Position numbers and translations under genes: made by a program
Source: Calvatia gigantea
Taxonomy: Eukaryota; Basidiomycota; Agaricomycetes; Agaricales; Lycoperdaceae
Length of the DNA: 43,878 bases
NCBI GenBank assembly: GCA_025093985.1
Contig: JACAAK010000032.1
Span: 1-43,878, forward strand
Direction: 5' to 3'
Part shown: positions 30,763-42,667 of the stretch, one piece after another
Layout of the letters: every line of letters begins with the position of its first letter
How positions within the stretch are numbered: the stretch's first letter is position 1
Notes under the pieces: generated by a model
The model's input: the letters and a program-made list of their open reading frames with translations, nothing else
What the model was told of the DNA's origin: nothing
The model's database searches: none

Positions 30763-31667
30763 ATAACATGGCAGTGACAGTGACAGAGGCTTGGCTTTTT
30801 TCACAAGTCTGGTTAGTTTCCACCTTTACTCTTTCCTTCCACCCATCTGCCCCCAGACTGGTTAGCAAAAGCCTCCCTCTGTGACTGAAGCATCCCTTGG
30901 TTTGATCCAGGACTTGACTTCATCAACAAGATGGCCAGCACAACCCAGTCTTGGTTCTGGCCTCTTCTCTTGTGGCTCTTCTGGTACTTTTGCTTCTTGA
31001 TAGCCCCCACTACTCAGCTATTGGTCCCAGGTACGAGGGATTGCCCAAAAATAATAGAAGAATATGCCTTTGGTAAGGAAACTCAAGACTGCCTGGAATG
31101 ATGCATCCAGGATGTGCCACTTGGCCCAGTTTTTAGAGGAAGGTTTCAGGTGCAGAGTTGGGGGATTTGGGTGTGGTCTGGAGTAGAAAATATGCTTAGG
31201 AGGCCACCAATTTCTCCAGCGGGAGGACTGACCCTTGCTGGAGATTTGGAGTGGAAGGATTAACTAGACTAGTGGAATTAAACTGGAGGTATCCCCCCAA
31301 CCATTTTATGTATTCCTATGCATACCCTTAGTGGAAATAAATATGCACCACTTTCACCCAGCCCTAAGTTTTGGAGGATTTTTGTGCCAATGGGAATAAA
31401 AAGCAGCAAAGCAGTGCAAAAATGGGGGTATGCATTCAAGGTGCGAGCACATAATTCATTCATCTTGGAATGGGCATCTATTGAAATCTGGTTGTGAACC
31501 CACAGTTTATTTGTCCTGGTTGGATTAGTGTACATCCAGCACTTGAACGCACAGTCCACCTGCCCACTGCGAATCTCCACATGTCCAGAAGGAAAGCACA
31601 TGGCCCATGGGAACATAGTCCATTCACCTAGCATTACTATGTTCTACAGTAGCTAGCTGCTCTGGAG

Positions 31668-32058
31668 CTGATGGGTGTGTGCCATTTGCTGTGAAACAGC
31701 CTATGAGCTTACCACTGTTGGAATTGCCTCATCGAGGGGATTCCAATGGTACCAAAATCATGTTAAACAGATAAGTATTTGATTTTCTACAGAATAAAGA
31801 ACATTTTCCATGAATTATCTAAGAGTGATTGGCTCCAGGAGAGGCTCTCGGCAATTGCTGCAGAGCCCATAGGGGTGTGCCCTTTTCAGTGAAATAACAT
31901 ACAACCTTAATACCATTGGAATCGCCTCGTTGAGGGGATTCCAACAGTACCAAAATCATGTCAAGAGGATAAGTATTTGAATTTCTATGGAATAAACAAT
32001 ATTTTTCCTCAATTATCTAAGAAGGAGCAGCTCTAGGAGCAGCTCTCAGCAGTTGCCA
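31668..32058. repeat. Tandem duplication of about 192 bp inside the left duplicated block
   Basis: Two units, starting near 31670 and 31863, share GGTGTGTGCC, GAGGGGATTCCAA, GTACCAAAATCATGT, AGATAAGTATTTGA-like and AATTATCTAAGA words. The right copy of the block (about 41950-42130) has a single unit, so the duplication arose in the left copy. Confidence 0.75.
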
Positions 32059-33114
32059 GGGTGCCTCTGGAGCCAGTGCCTCCAACATGCAATGCCCACC
32101 AGAGCCTCAACCCAAGGCTCTGGAGCCTCCAGCAATTGCCGGCATATGCTCCCAAGCCTATCCCCAAGCCTTGCACTGCCCTAAATTGGGACACAGGCTC
32201 TAGTGGCTGTCCCTCTGGAGCCTGTGCTCACCTACTCGGCATTCTCCAGAGCCAGTTCTGGAGCCATTTGCCCATACTCAGAAGCCTTTCTCAAGCTGTC
32301 TGCTGGCTATGGATATATGTAATCAATGTTTGGCCTGATAGGTATAGACAAATACTTGTTGGTTGGTTGATCACATGTTGAACCTTCCCTCTGGTATATC
32401 TTATCATGCTCGTCTGCCCCCTTCTACCCTTACCATGCAATATAGGGACAAAGAGAATGCCTCGCCTGAAATGATCAACCTTTTGTAAGTCTATTTCATA
32501 AGTTGAAAATATATCTAATGTTTCATCAGGTCTAAGTGGAAGCATTGGAATGCGCGGAACAATCAAGTACCTTGTCCTTGTTGCTCGTATCAAGACTATG
32601 ACATAGAAATTGTCAAGTTAAGTCAGATTTGACCTCATTTGACATCTCTTAATCACCAGAAACATCTTTGATCATGTCTGGGACAGTCACCAAACACCAA
32701 TATCGTTGCCACTGCACCTCAACTCCATTCTCCTAGTCCCCCCAGGCCTGCATCCACACAAATGTTGAAGTTTCTCCTAGGCCCTCATATCTCCCTCTCA
32801 TGTTCACTCTGTGGACTCAAAGCTCAACGACGGCAGTACCTATAATAATGTGGTCTGGCCACTACCTGGGACCATAGTAAGTCTTTTGTAACCCTCAAAA
32901 ATCCTACCGCTTGTTTACTGTTACTCTATCCACAGGATCAACATGTGAATCACAGCTCCTCTGTCCCTAGGGATCCTGTTGGCACTGTGTGTGCTCCTCC
33001 ACCCTCCATCCATCCCTCTGCTCCATCACCCGGTTCTGCCATGTGTGCCTCCCGCCTTCACAACAAGCACTTGATACAAGTTCCGTTGCTACAAAAGCAT
33101 GGACTTGATGTCAA

Positions 33115-33500
33115 TACTCTCTCTCTGGATCAATGAATGACATTCACTAAGTTGTTGGTGGTACCATTGTACGCAAAATATCTTCTTGTCTTTATTCAGT
33201 TTTGCATTAGACCAGATTTGACTGACCAACTACTTTCTAGCCCACAAATATCCCCCCCTACCCTCATTCATTGTCACCTGTATGACCCCTACGACAGCCC
33301 CTACCATCTCAAGCACAAGAACCTCACCCTGTGCCGTCAAGTACATCACCACCACCCCTACCCTTGGATCAATTTCCACGAGCAACTGCCACCACCCACG
33401 TCCTCCCTACCCGAGAAACAACTCACAGTAGCACTCATCATCCCCTGCCACCACCTCTGTTGTCATCTCCCAACTCCTCGATACCCAAGCTTCCCTAATA
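33115..33500 (+). pseudogene. Fragment of the FHA/tail-anchored gene
   Basis: From GGATCAATGAATGACATTCACTAAG to CTCGATACCCAAGCTTCCCT, this matches the minus strand of about 40575-40175: the end of one exon, its intron and the Pro-rich exon of the FHA gene. The reading frame is lost through base changes and indels. It marks the inner end of the inverted duplication. Confidence 0.7.
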
Positions 33501-33759
33501 ATCTTCCTGGGGCACATCACCCCGGTGATCCAGGGGCATTGTGCCTTGCACTTCCTGCAAAAGGAAATCAATGGCATGTGGACCCACGGTTGTGGGACCC
33601 ACATCAACCTCCTGTTCCTGGAACTTTCCTTGTTTAGAAAATCCTTGATCCCTGCGGAACATCCGAAACCTGGCAACTGTTGTAAAGTGTCATAAATGAA
33701 CGTGGATATTACTACAAATTGTTTTCTATTTACACGGAATATATCTGCCATTTTGTGCC

Positions 33760-34110
33760 ATCATGGTGCCATCCGGAACATGCCGGCGTCACGTTCGGGG
33801 GTGTTCAGGTACAGTACTCGGTGGCCATCCACTGTGCCATCTATCACCACCCCACTCCCCGCACCATCCACTGTGCCATCATGCCATTGAGTGCCATCCA
33901 GCACGTTCCAGTGGCTTATCTGATGGCATGCTGAGCTATTGTGCCATCATTCCCAACCACTGTGCCATTGTCTCCCACCCACTGTGCCATTGTCTCCCCT
34001 CCTCTCTGTCGTCCTCTCCTCACTGTAACACCACTGCTCACCACCATCCCGTGCCATCCCATGCCATCCCATGCCATCCCGTGCCATCCGGGCCATGGCA
34101 ACAATGTCCC
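33760..34110. repeat. GTGCCATC-rich low-complexity tract
   Basis: The words CACTGTGCCAT and GTGCCATCC recur many times. A tight 10-bp tandem array of CATGCCATCC/CGTGCCATCC lies near 34045-34090. It looks like slippage-generated sequence without a coding role. Confidence 0.7.
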
Positions 34111-34539
34111 GTGTCAATAGTCCATGATGGTATGCTCCCTTGTCCATCCATGCCACTCCGCCCTTACAACTAGCTCCTCCTACAGCATTGTTGGCCCCCT
34201 GCTATCCATCTGTCACCACTGCTATGCCATCCAATCACATAACTCATACAACGCTCACCACTGGCCCTCAAACCGGCCATCAATGATGACCTCCACACCA
34301 CCAGCTACCTCCTATATACCGTACGAAATGTTCAAGCAGCTACTAGGACAAACTGTCAAGTATTCGGCATATTTTGAAGGATCCTGTAGGGAAGTTACCC
34401 TTTGCGCTCGTGGCTTCGGGATCGAGCAGAAGGGGTTGAGCAAGTGGGAAACGAATGCCAGTGCGTTCTTCTATATTTACGATGTCTTTTGTTACTTTAC
34501 ACACAGAATAGAGGACCACATCAAATGACAGAGCAGCTA
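34111..34539 (+). other. Unclassified stretch with one open frame
   Basis: A frame covering roughly 34310-34528 on the plus strand ('GQTVKYSAYFEGSCREVTL') has some protein character, but no splice sites or family could be assigned. It may be an exon remnant. Confidence 0.25.
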
Positions 34540-34860
34540 AGCATCAACAGTTGTATTAATTTACTCTCAGGTGTGTGAGCATTCTCTGAACCTGAAGTGA
34601 CACTCATGAACTTGTTACTTGGACAGGAGAAATGTGTAACGTCCTCAAAACCGCTTTTCAGCTGAAGCAGGTTCGGGGACGGTTCCCAAACGGCCTCGTC
34701 AACAAAGGCGTTCAACTACACACTGAAAAACAGTACTTCGACATCACTACCCACCCAGTTGCCAATGCGTGAACAAAAGAATCTATCATTCACTGAACCG
34801 CCATCCTTTTCACTTCCACGACATCCGCTGTTCCACCACGCGATTGAGGGCATCCGATGT
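34540..34860 (+). pseudogene. Decayed direct duplicate of 37060-37400
   Basis: In one frame this reads 'NVLKTAFQLKQVRGRFPNGL', then 'DITTHPVANA', a stop and 'TKESIIH'. It parallels the copy near 37.2 kb ('DMPTHLVADV', then 'RTQESIIN'). Two TGA codons stand where the other copy has Arg codons. GCATCAACAGTTG, CTCTCAGGTG and CGTCCTCAAAA are shared at the DNA level. Confidence 0.55.
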
Positions 34861-37059
34861 CACATGAAGAGGTCCACGTGTCTTGCATGCATGGCTTACA
34901 CCACTAGTGTGTTGGATAACACCTCCGGGAGGTTGGATTACAAAGCGCGCGAGGCTGCCTGCCAACGGTGCGAGGAAATCTCCGTGAGTTCATCGTGTGG
35001 CCATTCGGTAGCAACAGCTGGGATGGATACACCAGCACTAGAATGAGGAGACGACAGCAACAGTCCGGGCGGTGATGGTAATGGTCTTGTATCCGCCATT
35101 GGGCTTGCGTCTGGGGTGAGAAGGGAGACGCTCAGGGAACGAAGTTGTCGGATTTGAACTTATCGCGTGAATTTAGGAACTTCCTTCCAAGCTCGATTTG
35201 CTATTGTAGATACCCACTGAACGGGTGCTGGAGCAATCTGGCCCTGTTTCGGTTATGTATAAAGCTGGATAACTATGTATGCGTAACGGTTCCCCCACTA
35301 AAGCTTCGTTGCACACACCAAATAAATCTGACAGTCCTGCTTCGCAGGCGTCAGTTACCCCAAGAGCGTCCCAGTGTTCACCCTGAGCTGCTCTCACAAC
35401 TGTCCGGTACGCCCGCAACTTCATGTGCTAGATCGAGTTGAATCAGATCTCTTTGTCGGCTCGACGTAAATTGTGAGAAATGACGTCACAGAAAAATTTC
35501 ATTCTCGTTCTTACAGTTGTACCAACCCTACGAGGTTGAACTACCCCACTTGCCATATGCTTCCCGTTCCTTGGTGCACACTGTGCGCCGGCTGGGTTGC
35601 GCAGGTTCGGAAACGGACCTAATGTACCCCTTCACCATGCTGCCTTCGCTCCCGTCACCACGCTGCCTTCGCTCCCGTCACCTCCATCTTCCTTCCAATT
35701 ATATTCTCTCAAACCCTCGTCGGCCACCATCTGGTACTGCCATTAAAATCCCCCGCGCGTCGTGCAATGGCCTCTCCACCGATTTGTTAGGACGTCTTTA
35801 GCAAAGGGGCTGCATATTTCCTTCACTCCCCCTGATATCCAACCTACCAGCACCCGAAAGAAACATCTGCACGGATTTTGTGGTAAGTGCAGTCACTCGG
35901 TTGCTTGTCACCTTTATATATCATAGATGCCCGCCCGATATTCCCCCTGCCTCTTGCACTTTTGTGGAACATTCTCATAGGCCACTGTCTGCTTCCAGGG
36001 ATAATCCAGGGATAATGGCGACACTCCTGCGTCGCAGACGTACTGGTAAGTTCGCTCACCCCGAGATCACGCGTATAATCACTCACTACACATCCGAGGA
36101 CAGTTTAACCTCTCTAAACATAGATTTTGTTGGTCCCCGTTTTAATGCAATTGTTGTAGTTGTGTTATCAAGTCAGAGTAGGAGTCGCAGGTCGCGAGGC
36201 CATTCACTCGCATTATGTACAGCACCCATGATCATCCACCGGTCTTCAGGGAGTTCTATGGCCCGTCCTGCGGCTTCTTGCACTCCTTCTCGCCGCCATT
36301 CTCCTGATCTTCCTTCAATCCGTAGCGCCAGTCGTGGCCGCTCTCGTAGCCCTAGTCATTACCGATACTGCGACGGGTATTCCAATCCTTGTGGTCATCA
36401 TTCAACGAATTTCACTTCGACTCCTCTTCATCACCGAATTCCAGAGTTGAGCCCAAGCAGCCTTCCGCTCTCATCACAGTCACCAGCGTACAGCCCGAGG
36501 AGCTCACAAGAAGAGGGTACATGTATCGAGTACGTCCACGGCATGCATTGGTTCGTCCTCTCCCGTACACTTTTTTCCTTGATGCCAACAGGTACAAGGT
36601 GAGCCTTCGTGATTTTTAAAGACACTTTTCGTTGAGTATTGTAGTTCTAAACACAACATTCTCCTACGTACGTCCACGCTAGTGGGCACCTCGACCATTA
36701 AATGTCTCAACAATCCTTTTCGTCGTGGGGGTCGTTGGTCCAGCAAACCATGGGAACGGAAGCTGTTGACCGGTCTCCGATACCTAAGTGATCTCTATCT
36801 TATTTTGACCTTCTCCGACTAGCGCTCTCTCGTGATGACGCGTAGCTCGGTCCTCTACTTCCTACAGTGATGACGTTCTCAACAAAACACGCCGTTCGGT
36901 GACCATAACAACTAGCCACAGTTAGTCCAGCACAGATGGAACAATCACGCGTTCGGCATTTGAAGGCAGAAACAAGATTGCTTACGATCCGTGGGACCTC
37001 TTACCAGATACGAATGATGAGGCTATGATGAGTGGAAAGATACCCACATTGACGCCCTT
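34861..37059. other. CpG-rich stretch, no gene resolved
   Basis: Several open frames exist on both strands, including 240 codons at 35880-36602, but codon content and frame changes do not support one gene model. Possible splice donors (GTAAGT near 35883 and 36047, GTGAGC near 36600 after 'FFLDANRYK') hint at exon remnants. I could not join them. Confidence 0.3.
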
Positions 37060-37498
37060 ACGAAGATGCAACAAAGAGAAGGGGAAGCATCAACAGTTGG
37101 ATTGATTCGCTCTCAGGTGCGTTCTGAATTTAAAGTGATGCTCATGGATAACCCTCATTGCTTGAGCAGGATAAACGTGGAACGTCCTCAAAATCCGTCT
37201 TCAGCAGCAGCAGGCTCGGGAATGGTTCTCAAACGGTCTCGTCGACAAATGCGTTCTACAGACTCAAAAACGGAATTTCTTGCTCTTCGACATGCCTACC
37301 CACCTAGTCGCCGACGTACGAACCCAAGAATCTATCATTAACCGCATCGCCGCCCTTCTCATTTCCACAATATCTGCCATTCCACCCAGTGCTCTCGACA
37401 TGGAGGCTGTCCAATATCGTATGGTGCGATGCAGTGTTGGTTGTTCCAATTGTATTCTTCAGTGGGCCGAGCTGCAAGGCCTCGCACAGGAGGGGTAA
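37060..37498 (+). CDS. Possible exons of an unrecognised gene
   Basis: An upstream exon ends at CTCTCAG before a GTGCGT donor near 37116. A roughly 54-nt intron may end at GAGCAG near 37169. Downstream, a frame reads 'FDMPTHLVADVRTQESIIN' and 'RIAALLISTISAIPPSALDM' and stays open to 37498. The same block, decayed, occurs at 34540-34860, which supports it having once been a real sequence of some length. Function is unknown and the 5' end was not found. Confidence 0.4.
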
Positions 37499-37950
37499 GG
37501 GAGGGTAATCGTCGGACCAGAAGCCAAGGGTCGAGTGCACGTGTCGGTGATTGTAGGAGAAACGAGCGAGAGGAGATATAGCGGACGCGTAAGGTGTAAA
37601 ATTGAGACCAACCAGGAACAGGGCCGATACATCCCTATCGGATGGCGGTGCGGGCAATGATTGAAGAGGTCTCTTCAATCGGGTCAAGCGGTTGTCGGGG
37701 GTAGCGCTGGCGACAGGAGCGTGTGGCAGGGCAGCGTGGTGGCGGGTGTCGATTCAGCCGGCGGGTGACAGTGGGTTGTAGGTTGTGATAAAAACACAAA
37801 TTATTCCCGGTCGGTATCGTATGCGTGTGTGTTGACGTGTAATGTTGCGCGTCTATAACTCCTCCCAAATGAACAATTCTTTTCCTTACTCCATGCACCC
37901 TCATCCTCATCCGCCCCGTCCTCTACGAAAGCAAAGGACGTAGAACGCCT

Positions 37951-40900
37951 TTACTCCGATCGCACTTTCCGAAACACAGCAGCAGCAGCAACGGCAAGTA
38001 CAACAACAGCACCCGCGGTCTGGAAATTTACCGCATTCTTAACGGCATCATCAGCACTCCAATCTTTCAAGCTGAGGTAGTAAACACTCACTGGTCGACT
38101 GGGCGACAACTTTTTCTGTTCCACCTCCGTCCCCACAGATGACTCACCGCCTAGACCAGTGGTCATCGATGACGCCAGCGCCGGTATTGAGTGTTCCTTG
38201 GCAGCAGCCATCCTAGCTTTCGCCTTGATAGCGGGGTCCTTAGGCCCAGGTACCTTCTTCCCCTCTTCCGCATCATCCTCTTCACTTGCCAATGACGACC
38301 CTACATCGTCTTCGTAATCAAAACTCTGTTCCTTGTGCACGTCGAGCAGAGAAATGTAGTACGCACGGGAAACCGTCGTCTCATCCTCACCTACTGCTGC
38401 TGCTGGTGGTGGTGGTGGTGGTGGTGGTGTAGTAGTCACCTTGAGCGAGCCTGACGTTGACGTATCTGATGATGATGATGATGATAGTTGTTCAGGTTTG
38501 AGCAATAGTGATCCAGAGTCAAGCACGACGGCGTCGTTAACAAATGCGGTAATCTTCACCGCGTCCAGTGAGCCTCCTCCCCCACCCTCTAACGCAAGCG
38601 CAGCATCATCTGACCCGGATTCGTCGCCGGCCTCTTCCCCACTCACACTCCCCGACCTCCTCCTGGACCTCCCACGACTCTTCTTCCTCCGCCTCGTCCT
38701 ACTCCCACCACCCGAGGAACCGGAACTCTGACTCGTCGGAGTAGGAGGCGTCACCAACCCACTCCCACTGCCATACTTCATACCCATAGCATCCCCATTG
38801 CCTATCCTCAAACCACCGAGCGCCTGCTGAAACTGACTTTGGACTCTCTCCTGGATCCTTGACAGTTCCTGCTTCTGCGCATTGACGTCCTTGACGAGCG
38901 CAGTGATGGAGGTATGTATCTGGTTAATCTTCTCCAGACCAGTATCCACCGATTTCATCTTCATCTCCCATTCCTCCCTCGCGCGTTTCATCCTCTCGCA
39001 TTCCTCACACCACTCCTCCTTCGCATCGCTCCATTGCCCTTCGACCGTCTTTTTCCACTCCGCGAAGAACTCTGCCAACGGTTTCTTATCTTCTTCCCTG
39101 TCCTTGTTATCATTGCTGCCGGTCGAGATGGTGGTGAGAGGTGGGGGTGAAACAACAACGTCCGCGACAGTTGTAGACACCTTCTCCTTCGAGTCCTTAA
39201 CCGCCTTCTCGGGCTCCGACACTTTACCCTCCAACGACCGAATTGTATCCTGAGCAGCAGAATACTGCGCCTCCATACTCAAAGTCAGCTTAACCATCAC
39301 CAAAATCTGAGCACTAACCTGCAACACTTGTTCCATCACCTCATCACTACCCATCACACCCCCATTCATACCCGCCGTGACGCCCGGTCGAGCAAGAGGC
39401 GAAGATGGTGATCGGCTAGGACTAGGTCCCAAAAGGGTACCAGACCTCGTATGCGGAGAGTTAGTGGCAGCGGTAGTAGCGATACACTAACATTCGGTTT
39501 TGTCGATGATTCATCTCGGAGACCAAAGGAAGGCTCCGGTGTGCGCGGTCGGCTAGCATCGAGGTCCTCCCGTTTCCGAATGCAGCCTCTTGCTCGAGCT
39601 GCTGCTCGCGCTCCCGATGCCGATCGCGTTGTCGGTCCGACTCGTGTTCGCGTTCACGTTCAGGATCTATAGGACCCGCACGACTATCATCATCGGCGCC
39701 TCCCTCCTCCCCATACTCGATTTCATCCCCACGTTCTTCATGCTCTTCATGCTCTCGCTCGGTATCGTACTGGTGCTCGTGCTCATGCTCCGCACGTTCA
39801 GCAGCCGCAACGTCCTCATCCTCCTCATCAACCGGCTCAAGTTCATGAGGAAGGATCGTCGAGATACTCCTCGCATCATCCTCATCCACACCATCAACCT
39901 CATCCAGCATCCGGATATGTTGAATATCATCGTCGTCATCATGGTCGAACCCTCCTCGGGGTTCCAACAACCCACCATCGTCCGCTTGGTCATGGTGGTT
40001 GTGGAGTGGTGATGATGATGATGATCACCACTCCTTTCATGTTCCTCTTCCATGGAATCCATAACGAGCTCCCGTTGACGACTTTCCATGAATTGTCGTA
40101 GATCTCGGAGCTCTTTCCTAATGTGTTCTTGATCCGCGAGGACATCCTCGAGCGCACGGACCTTGTTGGCGGGTTCGGCGAGGGAAGTCTGGGTATCGAG
40201 GAGTTGGGATTAGAGTTGTGAGATGACGATGGTGGAGGTAGTGGTGGGAGGTGAGGGTGCCGCCGCGGGTCGTTCCTCGGACAGTGAGGACGTTGGTGGT
40301 GGTGGTGGCAGTGGTGGCAGTTGTTCGCGGGGGTGTTGATCCGAGGGTGGGGGTGGTGGCGATGTACTCAGTGCCGGGTGAGGTTCATGTGCGTGAGATG
40401 GTGAAGGCTGTCGTAGAGGTCGTGCAGGTGGCAATGAATGAGGATAAGGAGGGATATTCACGGGCTATAGAAAGTAGTTGATCAGCCAAAACTGGTATAA
40501 CGTGAAACTAAATTCTATATTAAAGAAAAAAAAAGCGTACATTATTACCACCAAGGACTTGGTGAATATCGCTCATGGATCCAGAGAAGGAATGGAGTTC
40601 TGAGCCAGTCTCGCGGCTCTTTTGGAGTTCGCCCTGAGGGCAGTTGCGGGTGTGTTCAAACGTGAGGCCGGACTTCCCAGGCAGGTGCATACCGCCGCCC
40701 ATCCCGCCCATCCCAGCCAAACCCTGCCCCCTGGGGACATCAGGTCCCGGCCGCCATTGCCAAGGCCCACCACTACCGAAGTTGAACTGCCAAGAGATCC
40801 CATTAGGTCCCTAGGCTGGCCAGCACCCATAAGTGAGTGCCGGGCGCCTTGTTGCTGATGTTGTTGCTGCTGTTGCTGTTGTTCAGCACGGACGGTGATT

Positions 40901-41736
40901 TGGGCATCTTGTTCTGAGAAGATGCAGACTGAGCGTGTGGCTACTTGGTGGTGGATGACGGTCTTGCTGCCCTCACCGACGGCGCCGATACTGAATTCCT
41001 GAGTAAAAAAATTAAGAGGGTGAGGTGGGGGAACTGCACGCAGTTTTGAACGCACTACGATGTCGTCGCTTTTTAGTTCGTAAGGCTCAGACTCGGCACC
41101 TTCTGCGCTGAGTCGCTCGCCGTTGATAAAGGTGCCATCGGAGCTCTTGACATCCTGATGCAAATCTGCTCAAACCGGTAAGCACAAATGGCTCGAATGA
41201 CCAGCTTGGGGAAGGAACCTTGCTACCATCCTCCCAGATCTCCGCGCACTGTCTGCTGAGTATTTTGGAGTCGAAAAAGCCGCTCCTCCTGCCCGAGGCA
41301 GTTTGGGGTTTGTCTGCCATTTGATTTTAATACGCTAGCCACCAACGACGGAGATATATTTTGGGACAGAGGAGTCATTCAGCGGGTGGAGATACAGGGC
41401 AGGATGTGGCTGCTGTGCAGTGTAGGGGTGTGCTGGAGGCATAGTTGGACGATGATAATGACGGATACGATGAGAATCTTGCAGCTTTAGTGAATCGAAG
41501 TGGAACCGCTGAGGGGTAGTAGTTGACAAAGGAGCATCTGCGGCATATGGTCTCGCGAAACTCTATGAAAATGCGATAGTCAAGCAATTACAGATTGCCC
41601 ACATCGCCTAGATTAAGTTTGTGACGCTTCGACCTGTTAGGGCATTAGGCACATATTTAAGCAGGTAATATGGACTTACATAGGGTTGGTAGCTTCAGGC
41701 GGGGCATTTTCTTTGTCCCCATGTTGCATGGTAAGG
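37951..41736 (-). pseudogene. FHA-domain, coiled-coil, tail-anchored protein gene (Far9/Far10/SLMAP family), frame-broken
   Basis: The first exon probably starts at the ATG near 41736 ('MQHGDKENAPPEATN'), with a GTAAGT donor. The FHA domain follows: 'ALYLHPLNDSSVPKYISVVGG', 'GFFDSKILSRQCAEIWEDG', 'DVKSSDGTFINGERLSAEG', 'YELKSDDIV', then after an intron 'KTVIHHQVATRSVCIFSEQD'. Then come a poly-Gln tract, 'ETGSELHSFSGSMSDIH', a Pro-rich exon, an acidic region, a coiled coil ('EFFAEWKKTVEGQWSDAKEE') and a hydrophobic C-terminal segment ('GAVVVLAVAAAAVF'). This order matches the tail-anchored FHA proteins of the STRIPAK/FAR complex and vacuole-targeting pathway. Defects are a TAG at 41337-41335 where the family has Gln, apparent one-base losses near 41305 and 41155, a frame change near 40750-40850, TAA near 40209, and a frame change near 39490. 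The last 490 codons (to 37951) are uninterrupted. Sequencing error is possible. Confidence 0.7.
38403..38430. repeat. GGT trinucleotide run (poly-Pro in the FHA gene)
   Basis: A (GGT)n run encodes eight or more prolines on the minus strand. Similar coding microsatellites in the same gene are the CAG/CAA run near 40850-40890 (poly-Gln) and the ATG/CAT run near 40010-40030 (poly-His). Confidence 0.85.
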
Positions 41737-42660
41737 GTAGAAGGGAGCAGACGAGCGTGATAAGATAGCTATAGGGAACGTTGAACTTGGGATCAACAAA
41801 CCGACAATATTTGTCTATACCTACCGGGCCAAATATTGATTACATACGCGCAGAGGCAAGGGATGGTTCGGGGAAGGCTCCTGGGCCTGGAGCCAGGCTC
41901 TGGTGGGCGCCGAGTGTTGGAGGCACAGGCTCCAGAGGCTCCCCAGCAGTTGCGGAGAGCCGATCCTGGAGCTCCCTCTTAGATAATCCGCGGAAAACTG
42001 TTTATTCTATAGATAATTAAACACTCATCCGTTTGGCATGATTTTGGTACCGTTGGATCAGCTCAACGAGGCAATTCCAGCAGTAATAAGGCCTTATGCT
42101 ACCCTGCAGAACAGGGTGCGCATCCATAGGCTCCAGAGTGACTAGCTCCTGTGAAGCATAACCATGCTAGGACGAATGGGCTGCGTGTTCGCATGTTGAA
42201 TATGCATGGGTGCATCCGAATGGACTGTGCATCCACGTGTTTAATATGTGCCCGTTCATCCGGGACGAATGGACTATGTTCCCATGGGCCGTGTGCTCTC
42301 CTTCTGGACACGTGGAGATTCCCAGTGGACGAGTGGACTGCGGGTTCAAGTGCTGAATGTGCGCCAATTCGTCCAGGACGAATAAACTGCACATTCACAA
42401 CCAGATTTCGATAGATGCCCATTCTGAGATGAGCGAATTACACGTTCGCGCCTTGAATGCATACCCCCATTTTTATGCCGCTTTGCTGCGTTTCATTCCT
42501 ATTCATGCAAAAATCCTCTGAAACTTAAGGCCGGGTGAAAGTGGCGGATATTTATTTCCACTAAGGGTATGCGCAGGAATATGTGAAATGGTTGGGGGGA
42601 TACCTCCAGTTCAATCCCACTAGTCTAGTTAATCCTTCTGCTCCAAATCTCCAGCGAGAA
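40180..42660 (-). repeat. Right, CpG-rich copy of the inverted segmental duplication
   Basis: It includes the 5' half of the FHA gene and its upstream region up to the border of the subtelomeric repeats. Its outer end (about 42660) touches the first 566-bp repeat. The matching end of the left copy (about 31228) touches the repeat island. See 31228-33500 for shared words. Confidence 0.82.
42156..42400. repeat. CpG-intact relatives of the palindromic minisatellite core
   Basis: Words such as GGACGAATGG, TTCATCCGGGACGAATGGAC, GGACGAGTGGACTG and ATTCGTCCAGGACGAAT recur at roughly 50-60 bp spacing. They match the core of the array at 23.5-27.0 kb with CpGs unmutated. Confidence 0.7.
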
Positions 42661-42667
42661 GGTGATA

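Larger units (their letters stand above)
31228..33500 (+). repeat. Left, CpG-decayed copy of an inverted segmental duplication
   Basis: This block matches the reverse complement of about 40180-42660. Shared landmarks in order are GGATTAACTAGACTAGTGG, GGTATCCCCCCAACCATTT, CCCTTAGTGGAAATAAATAT, GGGGGTATGCATTCAAGG, the GGTACCAAAATCATG segment, CTCGTCTGC followed by CTTCTACCCTTACCATGCAA, and the FHA-gene piece at 33115-33500. A stretch around 32650-33100 matches poorly. Wherever the right copy has CpG the left copy usually has TG or CA, so decay came after duplication. Confidence 0.82.

Noticed and set aside
35880..36602. A 240-codon plus-strand frame taken as a gene
   Set aside because: It is Ser/Arg/Pro-rich with no recognisable domain, crosses likely splice sites, and a neighbouring frame looks equally coding.
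38441..39253. Plus-strand frames of 96 and 123 codons
   Set aside because: They are antisense to the uninterrupted C-terminal part of the FHA/tail-anchor gene.
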